This document shows, one piece after another, positions 22,200-30,371 of a DNA stretch of 64,000 nucleotides. Under the pieces are notes generated by a model, which searched no databases, had not been told where the DNA came from, and was given only the letters and a program-made list of their open reading frames with translations. The translations under genes and the position numbers were made by a program. The DNA lies in the NCBI RefSeq assembly GCF_000503895.1, contig NC_022997.1, positions 1,446,501 to 1,510,500 on the forward strand, written 5' to 3'. The DNA comes from Hyphomicrobium nitrativorans NL23. GTDB taxonomy: Bacteria > Pseudomonadota > Alphaproteobacteria > Rhizobiales > Hyphomicrobiaceae. Position 1 is the stretch's first letter; each line of letters starts with the position of its first letter.

Positions 22200-23939
22200 T
22201 CAGTCGAGTGCGAACACCCAGACCGAGCCACCTTCGGGCACCTGCTTCTCCCAACCGGCAAGTTCATTCATCTTGCCCTGGACCCAGGCTGCGTCCACGC
22301 CCCAACCCGACACGACGGCGATGTACTGCTTGCCGTCGACGGAGAAGGCGCTCGGCGGCGAGATGATGCCGGAAGGCGTCGGGAACTCCCAAAGCAGCTT
22401 GCCGGATTTCTCATCGTAGGCGCGGAACATGCGGTCGTTGGTGCCGCCCGCAAACAGGACGCCACCGCCGGTGGTCAGGATCGAGCCCCAGTTCCAGGAG
22501 CCGGGATACTTGACGCGCCACTCTTCCTTGCGGCCGTCGACGCTCCAGGCCTGGATGCCGCCGATGTGGTCCCAGCCGTCGCGCAACTCGATGTTGAGCG
22601 CGTTGATGTCCACGCCCGCCGACCACACGCCGGGAATGATCGGCTGGATGATGCCGGTCAGCGTGCTGCAGTGGTTCTCGTTGTAGGGGATGTAGAGCAT
22701 GCCGCTCTTCGGGCTGTAGGCCTCATATGGCCAGTCCTTGCCGCCCCAGAGAGTCGGGCAGTAGGTTGCCGACTTGCCGGTGCCGGGGATGGCGTCCTGG
22801 TTGTAGGTTGGCCGGCCCGTCTTCGGATCGATGCTCGTGAAGACGTTGTTGTAAACGTACTTCTCGGCCTGATCGAAGGAGATGTTGCCCGTCGCGTCAC
22901 GTTCGAGCCAGTACAGCACGCCGTTGCGCTGCGCGCTGATCAGGCCCTCGACCGTGTTGCCGTCCTTGTTGAACTCGACCAGCGTCGGCGCGTTCATCGC
23001 CGCCCAGTCCCAGCCATCGTTATGGTGATACTGGAAGTGGCTGACGATCTTGCCGTCGTCCGGATTGATCGCAAGGCTCGACGCGATATAGAGGTTGTCG
23101 CCCGGACGCTGATCGGCGATCCACGGAGCACCGTTGCCGACGCCCCAGTAGATCACGTCGTTCTTGGCGTCGTAGTTGCCCGGCATCCACATGGTGCCGC
23201 CGCCGTTCTTCCAAGCATCCTTCCATTTCCCGTCCTGCGGCCAGGTTTCCGAGCCCGGCTCGCCGGGGGCGGGCACGGAGTAGGTCGTCCACGCTTCCTT
23301 GCCGGTCTCGGCGTCGAAGGCCTTGATGTAGCCGCGCACGCCGAACTCGCCGCCGGACGGACCGATGATGATCTTGCCCTTCACGGCCAGCGGTGCCGAG
23401 GTGATGTAAGCGCTCTTGGTTTCCCAATCGCAGACCTCCGCCTCCCAGACCTTCGTGCCTGTCTTGGCGTCGAGCGCGGTCAGCATGCAGTCGATGCTGC
23501 CGACGTAGACCTTGTCGCCCCAGAGCGCCACGCCGCGGTTGGTCCGGTGCAAGGCGCCCATGCCTTCCGGCACCTCGCGTACGAAGCGCCACAGCGAGCG
23601 GCCGGTTTTCGCATCGAACGCCAGCACCTGGTTGTGCGGCGTCGCGACGAACATGTAATCGCCGTTGACGACCGCGGGGGCCTCGTGGCCTGAGTTGACG
23701 CCCGTGGCGGCCGACCATACCGGCCTCAACCTGGAGACGTTCTCTGTCGTGATCTGATCGAGCGGCGTGTAGCTCCAGCCGGCATAGTTGCCCTTGGTCA
23801 GCAGCCAGTTCTCCGCCTCCGGATTCTTCATCCGGTCCTCGGTGACTGGTTTGTAGTCCGACAGCTTGAACTCAGCCGCTTGCATCGTGGCCGGTGCGGC
23901 CACAAGTGCAAGAACTGCAACGGATGATCGAAGTTTCAT
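22200..23939 (-). CDS. PQQ-dependent alcohol dehydrogenase (methanol/ethanol family, Ca-type)
   Basis: The 579-residue periplasmic quinoprotein has the signal MKLRSSVAVLALVAAPATMQ, cut near AEFKLSDYK. The eight-bladed propeller repeats include AFDAKTGRSLWRFVREVPEG and ALDAKTGTKVWEAEV. The catalytic region reads HHNDGWDWAAMN. Two residues after the presumed catalytic Asp is Ala, as in calcium enzymes such as MxaF. Lanthanide-dependent XoxF/ExaF-type enzymes have Asp there. I see no adjacent Cys-Cys pair. GGGAGGA precedes the ATG. The substrate is probably a small alcohol; the neighbours suggest 1,2-propanediol. It is co-transcribed 59 bp behind a Rieske protein, under a sigma54 promoter. Confidence 0.9.
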   Translation of the reverse strand: MKLRSSVAVLALVAAPATMQAAEFKLSDYKPVTEDRMKNPEAENWLLTKGNYAGWSYTPLDQITTENVSRLRPVWSAATGVNSGHEAPAVVNGDYMFVATPHNQVLAFDAKTGRSLWRFVREVPEGMGALHRTNRGVALWGDKVYVGSIDCMLTALDAKTGTKVWEAEVCDWETKSAYITSAPLAVKGKIIIGPSGGEFGVRGYIKAFDAETGKEAWTTYSVPAPGEPGSETWPQDGKWKDAWKNGGGTMWMPGNYDAKNDVIYWGVGNGAPWIADQRPGDNLYIASSLAINPDDGKIVSHFQYHHNDGWDWAAMNAPTLVEFNKDGNTVEGLISAQRNGVLYWLERDATGNISFDQAEKYVYNNVFTSIDPKTGRPTYNQDAIPGTGKSATYCPTLWGGKDWPYEAYSPKSGMLYIPYNENHCSTLTGIIQPIIPGVWSAGVDINALNIELRDGWDHIGGIQAWSVDGRKEEWRVKYPGSWNWGSILTTGGGVLFAGGTNDRMFRAYDEKSGKLLWEFPTPSGIISPPSAFSVDGKQYIAVVSGWGVDAAWVQGKMNELAGWEKQVPEGGSVWVFALD

Positions 23940-23998
23940 CGAGTAGGTCCTCCCAGTTTTTTGAATGCTTCGTTGCATGAGGCGTGATGAGGTGCCTC

Positions 23999-24616
23999 CT
24001 ACGCTGGCGGCCCGATCGGGCCGTTCAGCTTCCCCGCCACCACCAACGCGCCGTCGGTGATGGTTACCGGCAGCATGGCGAGCCTGCGCACGGCAGGTCC
24101 CTGAACCACGACACCGTTGTTGCCCACGTCGAACGTCGAGCCGTGGCAGTTGCACACGGCCATGCGCGGGTTCTCATGCTGGCCCGAGATCGGGCAGCCC
24201 TCATGCGTGCAGATGGCCGAGTAGGCGACGATGCCCGCGGCGGCGTGCTGTTCCATGGATGGATCCAGATCGCCTTCAGGCACGCGCATGAGAATGAGGA
24301 GGTTGGCGCGCGACGCGAGGATGTCCCCTGTCTCTGCATCCATCGGGTAGACGAGGAGAGGCTGCTCTCCGATCTTCACATCTGACGGCGCGACGACCTC
24401 GCCTTCCTTGTCGCCGGTCATGAACGCGAAGCGATGTCCGGGCTCCGCGCGTCTTCCGCGTGTGGTCTGCGCATCGGCTGGCGCACTCGCGGCGATGCCG
24501 GCAGCAACGGCACAGCAGGAGAAGGCAAGACCCTGCAAGACATTGCGGCGACCGACCTCGCACTGATCCTCGTCCGCTCCGCCGGCGTCACGGCGGGTTC
24601 GTGTATCCTTCTGCAT
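23999..24616 (-). CDS. Tat-exported Rieske [2Fe-2S] protein
   Basis: The 205-residue protein has an N-terminal twin-arginine signal (GRRNVLQGLAFSCCAVAAG, then ASAPADA). The Rieske cluster ligands are in ICTHEGCPISG and CNCHGSTFD, the standard C-x-H and C-x2-H pair, each with its extra Cys. The sequence resembles small soluble or anchored Rieske subunits, not a bc1 Rieske. It is the first gene of an operon with the PQQ dehydrogenase and may carry electrons from it, a role usually held by a cytochrome c. No cytochrome gene is nearby. GGGGAGGAAC fixes the start. Confidence 0.88.
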   Translation of the reverse strand: MQKDTRTRRDAGGADEDQCEVGRRNVLQGLAFSCCAVAAGIAASAPADAQTTRGRRAEPGHRFAFMTGDKEGEVVAPSDVKIGEQPLLVYPMDAETGDILASRANLLILMRVPEGDLDPSMEQHAAAGIVAYSAICTHEGCPISGQHENPRMAVCNCHGSTFDVGNNGVVVQGPAVRRLAMLPVTITDGALVVAGKLNGPIGPPA

Positions 24617-24697
24617 GTTCCTCCCCAATCTGCGTCTTGGTGCGCTGCGGATCGGGATCGCATTCACTGCGACATCTTCACCGCAAGAAGGGGGGAC

Positions 24698-24713
24698 AGC
24701 ATGATTCGTGCCA
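24698..24713 (-). promoter_or_regulatory. sigma54 promoter of the Rieske-PQQ dehydrogenase operon
   Basis: On the minus strand TGGCAC-GAATC-ATGC has a perfect -24 element and a -12 element with one mismatch at the correct spacing (consensus TGGCAC-N5-TTGC). It lies 82 bp upstream of the Rieske start codon. Confidence 0.7.
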
Positions 24714-24878
24714 TTACCTATTTGCGCTGCACGCGCTGTTGCAGCATCGGTGCGCCGACGTCGGGCAAGGCTCCGGAAAAACTTGTAAAATCGGATGTTC
24801 CGGATGGCGCGCTGCGATGGCAGGCCGGATGCCTGGCAGGCTCTTTTACGCGTCGCGAGACGAGGTCACGAACATCCC

Positions 24879-24919
24879 GCGTTACATTGCGCGGATCGCT
24901 CGATGTCACAGTGTAACGC
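24879..24919. promoter_or_regulatory. inverted repeat, candidate activator site for the divergent sigma54 promoters
   Basis: Eight-bp arms GCGTTACA (24879-24886) and TGTAACGC (24912-24919) lie 33 bp apart, about three helical turns. They sit 166-206 bp upstream of the minus-strand sigma54 promoter and 208-248 bp upstream of the plus-strand one, the usual range for enhancer sites. The same GTAAC/GTTAC words occur upstream of aldA. Binding by the AcoR-like activator is inferred. Confidence 0.5.
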
Positions 24920-25126
24920 TGGACCCACACGCCCACGCGGGGAATGGAGCAGGTGGCCACACCAATATTGTTGCTCTCCCAGCACGACCCGTCCGTAATC
25001 TGACGTGTCTGATGCGGGTGTCTTTCTCATCGAAACTCATAACCCTCTGTCCAATTTTATTTTTTGTGTCGAGGCGTGCCGCCCCGCAGGTTCGGATCGC
25101 TCTTCGGCGCAATTGCCCTCGGCAAC

Positions 25127-25141
25127 TGGCACACCGCTTGC
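25127..25141 (+). promoter_or_regulatory. sigma54 promoter of the porin gene
   Basis: TGGCAC-ACCGC-TTGC matches the -24/-12 consensus perfectly, 99 bp upstream of the porin start codon. Together with the minus-strand promoter at 24713 it forms a divergent sigma54 control region of about 620 bp with no other gene. Confidence 0.75.
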
Positions 25142-25239
25142 CTTGTGGGGCTGGACGGCGGTGAGCGTCGGTTCAAGTTCATGCGTGAAGGAACGAATTC
25201 ATATTGCGGCTCGGGAAAGCCTTTCGAAGGAGAAGAAGC

Positions 25240-26595
25240 ATGCTTGGGGGAAAGACATTCCTGTTTTCTGCGGCGGCCCTGGTGGGTGTGAGCGCAGGTC
25301 TGCTGGGGAGCGACAGGTCGTTCGCGGCGGATTTTGGGGGGAACTGCTGCGCCGATCTCGAAGAGCGGATTGCAGAGCTCGAAGCGACAACCGCACGCAA
25401 GGGCAACCGCAAGGTGTCCCTTACGATCTCGGGCTGGGTCACCCAGCAGATCATGGGTTGGGACGATAGCATCAGCTCGGATGCCTACGTCGGCACCAGC
25501 CTGAACGACCTCGGAACCCGTCTGCATTTCGACGGATCGGCAAGCATCAACAACGAATGGTCGGCCGGCTATAGCCTGCGCTTCGACATCACCGGCGCCA
25601 ACGGCTTCGTGCAGGATGCCTCCAACGCACGCGGCGGCGAGGGCCCGCCGGGCCTGCTCAACTCGTATTGGTGGATCAAGAGCGAGCGCCTGGGCCGGGT
25701 CTCCGTCGGCCGGCAAAGCCACTCCGCTGACGATACCTGGGTCGACGTCTCCGGCGCGGGCAGCATCTTCGCGGCCAACCTCGTCATCTTCGACGGCCAG
25801 AACTTCCAGCTCGTCCCGCAAGGCACGGGAAGGCGGGCAAAGGCCCGCTGGGGCGACATCGGCAATTGCTACACGACGGGCGTCGGCATCTTCGCCGACT
25901 GCGCCGGCGACCGAACCGACAGCGTTCGCTATGACACGCCGACCATCGCCGGCTTCGTCGCCTCGACGAGTTGGGGCGGCGACGACCACTGGGACGTGGC
26001 CCTGAGGCATGCCGGCGAGTTCGGCGCCTTCAAGACGGCGTTCGGCATGTCGTACCACGAGAACAAAGGCGATCCTCGGATCAACACGATCACGGATACC
26101 AGCATCTTCCAGGTCAGCTTCTCGGCGCTGCATCAGCCGACCGGTCTCTTCGGTGTCGTCTATTACGGCAACGAGGATCCGGACGGATTCAAGGACTCCG
26201 ACCAGCTCTATCTTAAGGCCGGTCTCAGGACGAACCTCACCTCCCTCGGCGCCACCATCTTCTACGGCGAATACGGCCGCGGCGACGATATGTTCAGCGG
26301 CCTTGAGGGCGGCGCGGTGTTCAGCGGCGTGACCGATCTCTGCGACGGCTTCGCGGGAACGGGCGGCAACATCGACACGGCTTGCGCGGGCGGAGCGGCC
26401 CACACGAGCGGATCGACGTTCGAGCGCTTCGGCTTCGGTGTCGTGCAGGAACTCGATGCCGCATCGATGGCGCTCTGGCTGAAGTACAAGAACTACGACG
26501 GCGAGATCGATTTCATCGATGCCGGAGGTGCGACGGGCAAGGAGAGCCTTGAGAACCTGCACATCTATGCACTCGGCGCGGCAATCTTCTTCTAG
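25240..26595 (+). CDS. outer membrane porin
   Basis: The 451-residue protein starts MLGGKTFLFSAAALVGVSAG with signal cleavage near SFAADFGG. A short coiled segment (LEERIAELEATTARKG) is followed by a 16-strand-type barrel with alphaproteobacterial porin features (VSLTISGWVTQQIMGWDD, SERLGRVSVGRQSHSADDTW) and a terminal Phe (ALGAAIFF). AAGGAGAAG lies 7 bp before the chosen ATG. The sigma54 promoter and divergent PQQ operon suggest it admits the alcohol substrate. A 12-residue longer start is possible but lacks a ribosome site. Confidence 0.88.
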   Translation: MLGGKTFLFSAAALVGVSAGLLGSDRSFAADFGGNCCADLEERIAELEATTARKGNRKVSLTISGWVTQQIMGWDDSISSDAYVGTSLNDLGTRLHFDGSASINNEWSAGYSLRFDITGANGFVQDASNARGGEGPPGLLNSYWWIKSERLGRVSVGRQSHSADDTWVDVSGAGSIFAANLVIFDGQNFQLVPQGTGRRAKARWGDIGNCYTTGVGIFADCAGDRTDSVRYDTPTIAGFVASTSWGGDDHWDVALRHAGEFGAFKTAFGMSYHENKGDPRINTITDTSIFQVSFSALHQPTGLFGVVYYGNEDPDGFKDSDQLYLKAGLRTNLTSLGATIFYGEYGRGDDMFSGLEGGAVFSGVTDLCDGFAGTGGNIDTACAGGAAHTSGSTFERFGFGVVQELDAASMALWLKYKNYDGEIDFIDAGGATGKESLENLHIYALGAAIFF

Positions 26596-26753
26596 AGCGT
26601 CCGATTCAATGCAATCGGATCGGATGCTCTAATCTCTTTGATGAGATCGATGATTGACGCTTCAGGCTGATAGGGCCTGAAACGATCATGGTCTCTTGAG
26701 TTAGACCGATGATTCACGTTTCAGGCTGATAGGGCCTGAAACGATCATGGTCT
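26593..26753. repeat. palindromic intergenic repeats after the porin
   Basis: Just after the porin stop is an imperfect palindrome (AGAGCGTCCGATT to CGGATGCTCTA, 26593-26631), a likely terminator. Two near-identical 47-bp units follow (26648-26694 and 26707-26753, two differences). Each has a stem around TTCAGGC-tgatag-GGCCTGAA extended by ATGATT/AATCAT-like arms. Such units resemble dispersed REP-like intergenic palindromes. Confidence 0.7.
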
Positions 26754-26769
26754 AGGTCCATGCCACCAG

Positions 26770-26899
26770 GGCGGCTCGCAAAGTCCTTCTCCCGATCGAC
26801 GCGAGCCGCCTTTTTCGCTCCTGCCGTTGCCGCATTTCTCGTTCGGCAACGGTCCTCTCCCAAGGCAACCTTGAGGGCGATCGTCGATCGCCCTTTTTT
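26770..26899 (+). terminator. three consecutive hairpins, two with T-runs
   Basis: Hairpin 1 is GGCGGCTCGC (26770-26779) with GCGAGCCGCC (26801-26810) then TTTTT. Hairpin 2 is CCGTTGCCG (26824-26832) with CGGCAACGG (26844-26852). Hairpin 3 is GGGCGATCG with CGATCGCCC (26875-26893) then TTTTTT. Hairpins 1 and 3 look like intrinsic terminators on the plus strand. The set may end the porin transcript or belong to a small RNA. No protein frame is credible in 26596-26981. Confidence 0.6.
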
Positions 26900-26981
26900 C
26901 GATGCTGCTGGCTGGATTGCGGCGGTGAGCAGGGGGCGTGCGCGGCGGCGCAGCGAAGACGCGCGGAAATTCCGTCGTGCG

Positions 26982-27656
26982 TCAGCTATCGCAAAGCACG
27001 AGATGAACGCTCTTCGGGCCATGCGCCGGCCTGACGATGATGCCACCGACGTCTGCGGTGCGCGACGGCCCGGCAATGATATTGACCGTCCGGGGCCAGT
27101 CCCCGCCTTCGGCGCGCAGGCGGGCCCAGGCGTCTTCCGTATGGGCGACGACGTCGTCCGCGCGCAGCACGACGACATGCATGTCGGGTAGGAAATTCAA
27201 TGTCGTCGGCGATGCGGGGGCGGACCGCAGGACAACGCTGCCCGTTTCGGCGATGCCCGCGACGGCCAGCGTCACGCTCAAGGGCTCAGTCCGTCTGCCG
27301 GCGCCGAAATTGATGCTCCAGTCGGCTGGCCACCCCAGATGCGCCAGAGCCGGTGCGACGCTGATGTCGGGCTTCTGCGGGGGCGGTGGCAGCAGGCGAA
27401 GAATCGCCGGCACAAGCATCTGCAGCGAGGCGATGCGTTCCACTGTGCAGAGGTTGGCTTGCGCCTTCGTGATGAACTGGCTCAGCGGATCGTCGTGCAG
27501 CTTTGGGCGCACGCCCACGGGAGGCGCGTTCAGCCGTCGATCGAGTGTCGCCAGTTCATCGCGAGTGCGGTGTCGGTCGCCGAGCGCCGCCCTGATGCGC
27601 GCCAGCACGGTGTCGCGTCGTGCTTCGGTCACGGCTGGCGCTTTCTCTTGGCCCAT
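26982..27656 (-). CDS. lutC: lactate utilization protein C (LUD domain)
   Basis: The 224-residue LUD-domain protein starts MGQEKAPAVTEARRDTVLAR. Family features are the segment GIAETGSVVLRSAPASPTTL, the strand-rich DMHVVVLRADDVVAHTEDAW, and NIIAGPSRTADVGGIIV followed by RPAHGPKSVHLVL. LutA, LutB and LutC together oxidise L-lactate to pyruvate; LutC has no cofactor motif of its own. It overlaps lutB by 28 bp, in the order lutA-lutB-lutC. Confidence 0.92.
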   Translation of the reverse strand: MGQEKAPAVTEARRDTVLARIRAALGDRHRTRDELATLDRRLNAPPVGVRPKLHDDPLSQFITKAQANLCTVERIASLQMLVPAILRLLPPPPQKPDISVAPALAHLGWPADWSINFGAGRRTEPLSVTLAVAGIAETGSVVLRSAPASPTTLNFLPDMHVVVLRADDVVAHTEDAWARLRAEGGDWPRTVNIIAGPSRTADVGGIIVRPAHGPKSVHLVLCDS

Positions 27657-29050
27657 GCGGCATGAAAGGTTGTCCCTTGAGGTGCCGGCAGGTCACGACC
27701 CGCCGTCCATTCCCCTGCGAGGGGCAGGTGTCCGATCCGGCCCCTGGACCGACCGAGCCATCGGAGCACCTGAACGCCAAGGCGCGTCGCGACACGATAG
27801 AGCGCCGGTCGCGTTGCGAGCCAGGACCACACGCCGAGCCCCCACCGTGAACGGCCCTTGATGAAGCCGTCCTCCCATTGCTCGTGGCGCAGGCGCCTGA
27901 GTAGGTCCGGAAGAGGGATCTTGACCGGGCACACCTGCTGGCAGCGCCCATTCAGCGTGCACGCATGGGGAAGCTCGTTCGCCGCCTCGTGGCGCGCGAT
28001 CATCGGTGTCAGCACCGCGCCCATGGGGCCGGGGTAGACCGATGCGTAGGTGTGGCCGCCGACCGCGAGATAGACCGGGCAATGGTTCATGCAGGCGCCG
28101 CAGCGAATGCAGCGAAGCATCGGCCGGAACGCGCCCGAAAGCATCTTTGTGCGGCCGTTGTCGACGAGCACGACATGGTACTCCTCGGGGCCGTCGGCAT
28201 CGCCGGGACGCCTGGGGCCGGTCGAGAGCGTGGTATAGCTCGTCGTCTCGATGCCGAGCGCGCTTCTGGCCAGCAGACGCAAAAGCACGCTGGCGTCGTT
28301 CAGCGTCGGCACGACCTTCTCGATGCCCGCCGTCACGATGTGCACGCGGGCGAGGGTGCACGTGAGATCTCCGTTGCCCTCGTTCGTGACGATGATGTTG
28401 GATCCGGTCTCGGCGACGAGAAAGTTGGCGCCCGTAATGCCGATGTCGGCGGAGAAGTATTTCTCCCGCATGACGGAACGCACCTGGGCGATGAGTTCTG
28501 CCGCGTCGGTGACGCGCTCGCTGAAGCCGTGCCGCCGATGGTGCTCGAAGAAGAGATCCGAGATTTCGTTCGTCGTCTTGTGCACGGTCGGCATGACGAT
28601 GTGGCTGGGGGCCTCTTTTGCAAGCTGGACGATATATTCGCCCGCATCCGTCTCGACCACATCGAGCCCGTCGGCCTCCAGCGCCTCGTTGAGCCCGATC
28701 TCCTCGGACACCATCGACTTGCCCTTGGTGACGGTCCTGGCGCCGGTCCGCGTGCAAATCTCGCGCACGATACGGCAAGCTTCTTCGGCATCCGCGGCCC
28801 AGTGCACATGCCCGCCCCGGTCGACGACCGCTCGCTCGAAGCGCTCAAGATAGAAATCGAGGTTTGCGAGCGTATGATCCTTGATTGCCGCGCCAGCGTC
28901 GCGCATGGCCTCGTACTCGGGCAGCGCAGCGACGGCGCGCGCGCGGGCGGCAACGAACCCCGTTTTGAGGTTCGACACCTGCTGTTGCAGACCCGCGTCC
29001 GCGGGCGCCTTGGATGCGCGCGAACTGAAATCCTTGCCGTTGACCAGCAT
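27629..29050 (-). CDS. lutB: lactate utilization iron-sulfur protein LutB
   Basis: The 473-residue protein has an N-terminal LUD domain and a C-terminal ferredoxin-like domain with two [4Fe-4S] sites: CIRCGACMNHCP and CTLNGRCQQVCPVKIP. It is the core subunit of the LutABC L-lactate oxidation complex. The ATG (29050) lies two bases from the end of a 265-bp MITE. In the reconstructed ancestor the start overlapped the lutA stop as TAATG, with GGAGAAGG at the lutA end as ribosome site. No Shine-Dalgarno is visible in the MITE sequence now upstream, so expression may be reduced. Confidence 0.93.
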   Translation of the reverse strand: MLVNGKDFSSRASKAPADAGLQQQVSNLKTGFVAARARAVAALPEYEAMRDAGAAIKDHTLANLDFYLERFERAVVDRGGHVHWAADAEEACRIVREICTRTGARTVTKGKSMVSEEIGLNEALEADGLDVVETDAGEYIVQLAKEAPSHIVMPTVHKTTNEISDLFFEHHRRHGFSERVTDAAELIAQVRSVMREKYFSADIGITGANFLVAETGSNIIVTNEGNGDLTCTLARVHIVTAGIEKVVPTLNDASVLLRLLARSALGIETTSYTTLSTGPRRPGDADGPEEYHVVLVDNGRTKMLSGAFRPMLRCIRCGACMNHCPVYLAVGGHTYASVYPGPMGAVLTPMIARHEAANELPHACTLNGRCQQVCPVKIPLPDLLRRLRHEQWEDGFIKGRSRWGLGVWSWLATRPALYRVATRLGVQVLRWLGRSRGRIGHLPLAGEWTAGRDLPAPQGTTFHAAWAKRKRQP

Positions 29051-29052
29051 TA

Positions 29053-29317
29053 GGCTGCGTACTCATAAATGGGTGGGCATTGACGCGAGGACTTTCGTGC
29101 TTCCGGCAGGAGCGGAAGCGCAGGAAACCTCCATGGTTTGCAAGCTTTCGGGACGCACCGGAAGCGCGAAAGGACCGCGCCCCTGCGGGGTGAGCCAAGA
29201 CAAACCAATGGCGGCGTCAAACCGTTTGCCCGATGATAGACATCGAGCTGCACGCTTTTCCTGGCCCTTGGCTTGTCTTGGCTCATCAATGTCCCATCCA
29301 TTTATGAGTACGCAGCC
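29053..29317. mobile_element. 265-bp MITE inserted at the lutA/lutB junction
   Basis: The ends are inverted repeats of about 32 bp: GGCTGCGTACTCATAAATGG from 29053 inward, and the same 20 bases read from 29317 on the other strand. Further in they differ slightly. TA flanks both ends (29051-29052 and 29318-29319), a target duplication typical of IS630/Tc1-like or IS5 (IS427-group) transposases. No transposase is encoded inside, so it is a non-autonomous element. Deleting it together with one TA restores a lutA stop overlapping the lutB start. Confidence 0.85.
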
Positions 29318-30114
29318 TAGCCCTTCTCCGGGTCGCCGATGCCCGCCGGCCCCGCCATGCCAGCCAGAACTTCGGCGGCATGGTAGACGCGGACGGGCTT
29401 GCCGAGCCGCTTGAGCCGGCCCGCAATATTCATCAAACACCCGAGATCTCCGCCGAGCACGGTGTCTGCGGCAGTCATCTCGATGTTCGCGACCTTGTCG
29501 GAGACCATTCTAACGGAAACTTCGGGGTACTTTACGCAAAAGGTACCGCCGAACCCACAGCATGTTTCCGCATCCTGAAGCTCGGTGAGCGTCAGGCCCT
29601 CGACCGTTGCGAGAAGCGTGCGCGGCTGCGCCTTGATTCCGAGGGTGCGCAGGCCGGAGCAACTGTCGTGGTAAGTCGCGGTGCCGTGAAAGGAGGCGGT
29701 CACGGCCGACATGCCCATGACGTCGGTCAGGAAGCTCATGAGCTCGTAGCTCCGCTCCGCAAGTGCGACGGCGCGGGCGTGCCAGGTGACATCGCCGTCG
29801 AACATCGCGGGATACTCCTTGCGGACCGTGGCCATGCACGATCCGGACGGGCCGACGACATAGTCGAAGCCTTGGAACGCCTCGATGACCTGCTTTGCGA
29901 TGCGGCGTGCGGCGCCCTGGTCGCCGCTGTTATAGGCCGGCTGGCCGCAGCAGACCTGCGCTTCGGGAACCTCGACCGAGCAGCCGGCATCTTCGAGCAG
30001 TTTGACCGCAGCGAAGCCGACGCCGGGGCGGAACAGATCGACGAGGCAGGTGACGAAAAGGCCGACCCGCGGGCGTCCGCCGGTTGTTGAGGGTGCATCG
30101 TCGATTTTCGTCAT
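29317..30114 (-). CDS. lutA: lactate utilization protein A (CCG-domain oxidoreductase)
   Basis: The 265-residue protein has two CCG domains: VCCGQPAYNSGD and TCCGFGGTFCVKYPEVSVRM, the family's cofactor-binding cysteine motifs. It is the first subunit of LutABC. I start at ATG 30114 (MTKIDDAPSTTGGRPRVGLF); a longer frame would cover the promoter region and has no family content. Its TAG stop is made from the TA target duplication plus the first base of the MITE, replacing an original TAA. Divergent from an FCD/GntR regulator. Confidence 0.93.
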   Translation of the reverse strand: MTKIDDAPSTTGGRPRVGLFVTCLVDLFRPGVGFAAVKLLEDAGCSVEVPEAQVCCGQPAYNSGDQGAARRIAKQVIEAFQGFDYVVGPSGSCMATVRKEYPAMFDGDVTWHARAVALAERSYELMSFLTDVMGMSAVTASFHGTATYHDSCSGLRTLGIKAQPRTLLATVEGLTLTELQDAETCCGFGGTFCVKYPEVSVRMVSDKVANIEMTAADTVLGGDLGCLMNIAGRLKRLGKPVRVYHAAEVLAGMAGPAGIGDPEKG

Positions 30115-30239
30115 CGGCACGGGGAAGCCGTCACCCAAGTCTGCATGGCGCCGGACGGAATATAGGATTGAGACACCACGTGATTTCCCCCGAATCCGGC
30201 GAGTCTCAACAGGTCGCCGATCCGGACCGCTCGCCTTTA

Positions 30240-30258
30240 TGGTCATATTATTAGACCA
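30240..30258. promoter_or_regulatory. candidate GntR/FCD operator upstream of lutA
   Basis: TGGTC-N9-GACCA is a perfect 5-9-5 inverted repeat between divergent lutA and the regulator gene. The same geometry (TGGTA-N9-TACCA) occurs before the lactate permease, giving a shared TGGT-N11-ACCA core. Regulation by one or both FCD regulators is inferred. Confidence 0.55.
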
Positions 30259-30371
30259 AATGATCCGAGTGGGAAATAGATAGTTCCTATTGACAGATTT
30301 GGACGATCTATTACTCCTGACGGCTCGTCGTTCATCCCACATCGCTAACGGGGAGGCCTCGCGGACAGACC

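Noticed and set aside
22200-23939. Possible lanthanide-dependent XoxF/ExaF enzyme
   Set aside because: The residue two positions after the presumed catalytic Asp is Ala (DWA), not the Asp expected for lanthanide enzymes.
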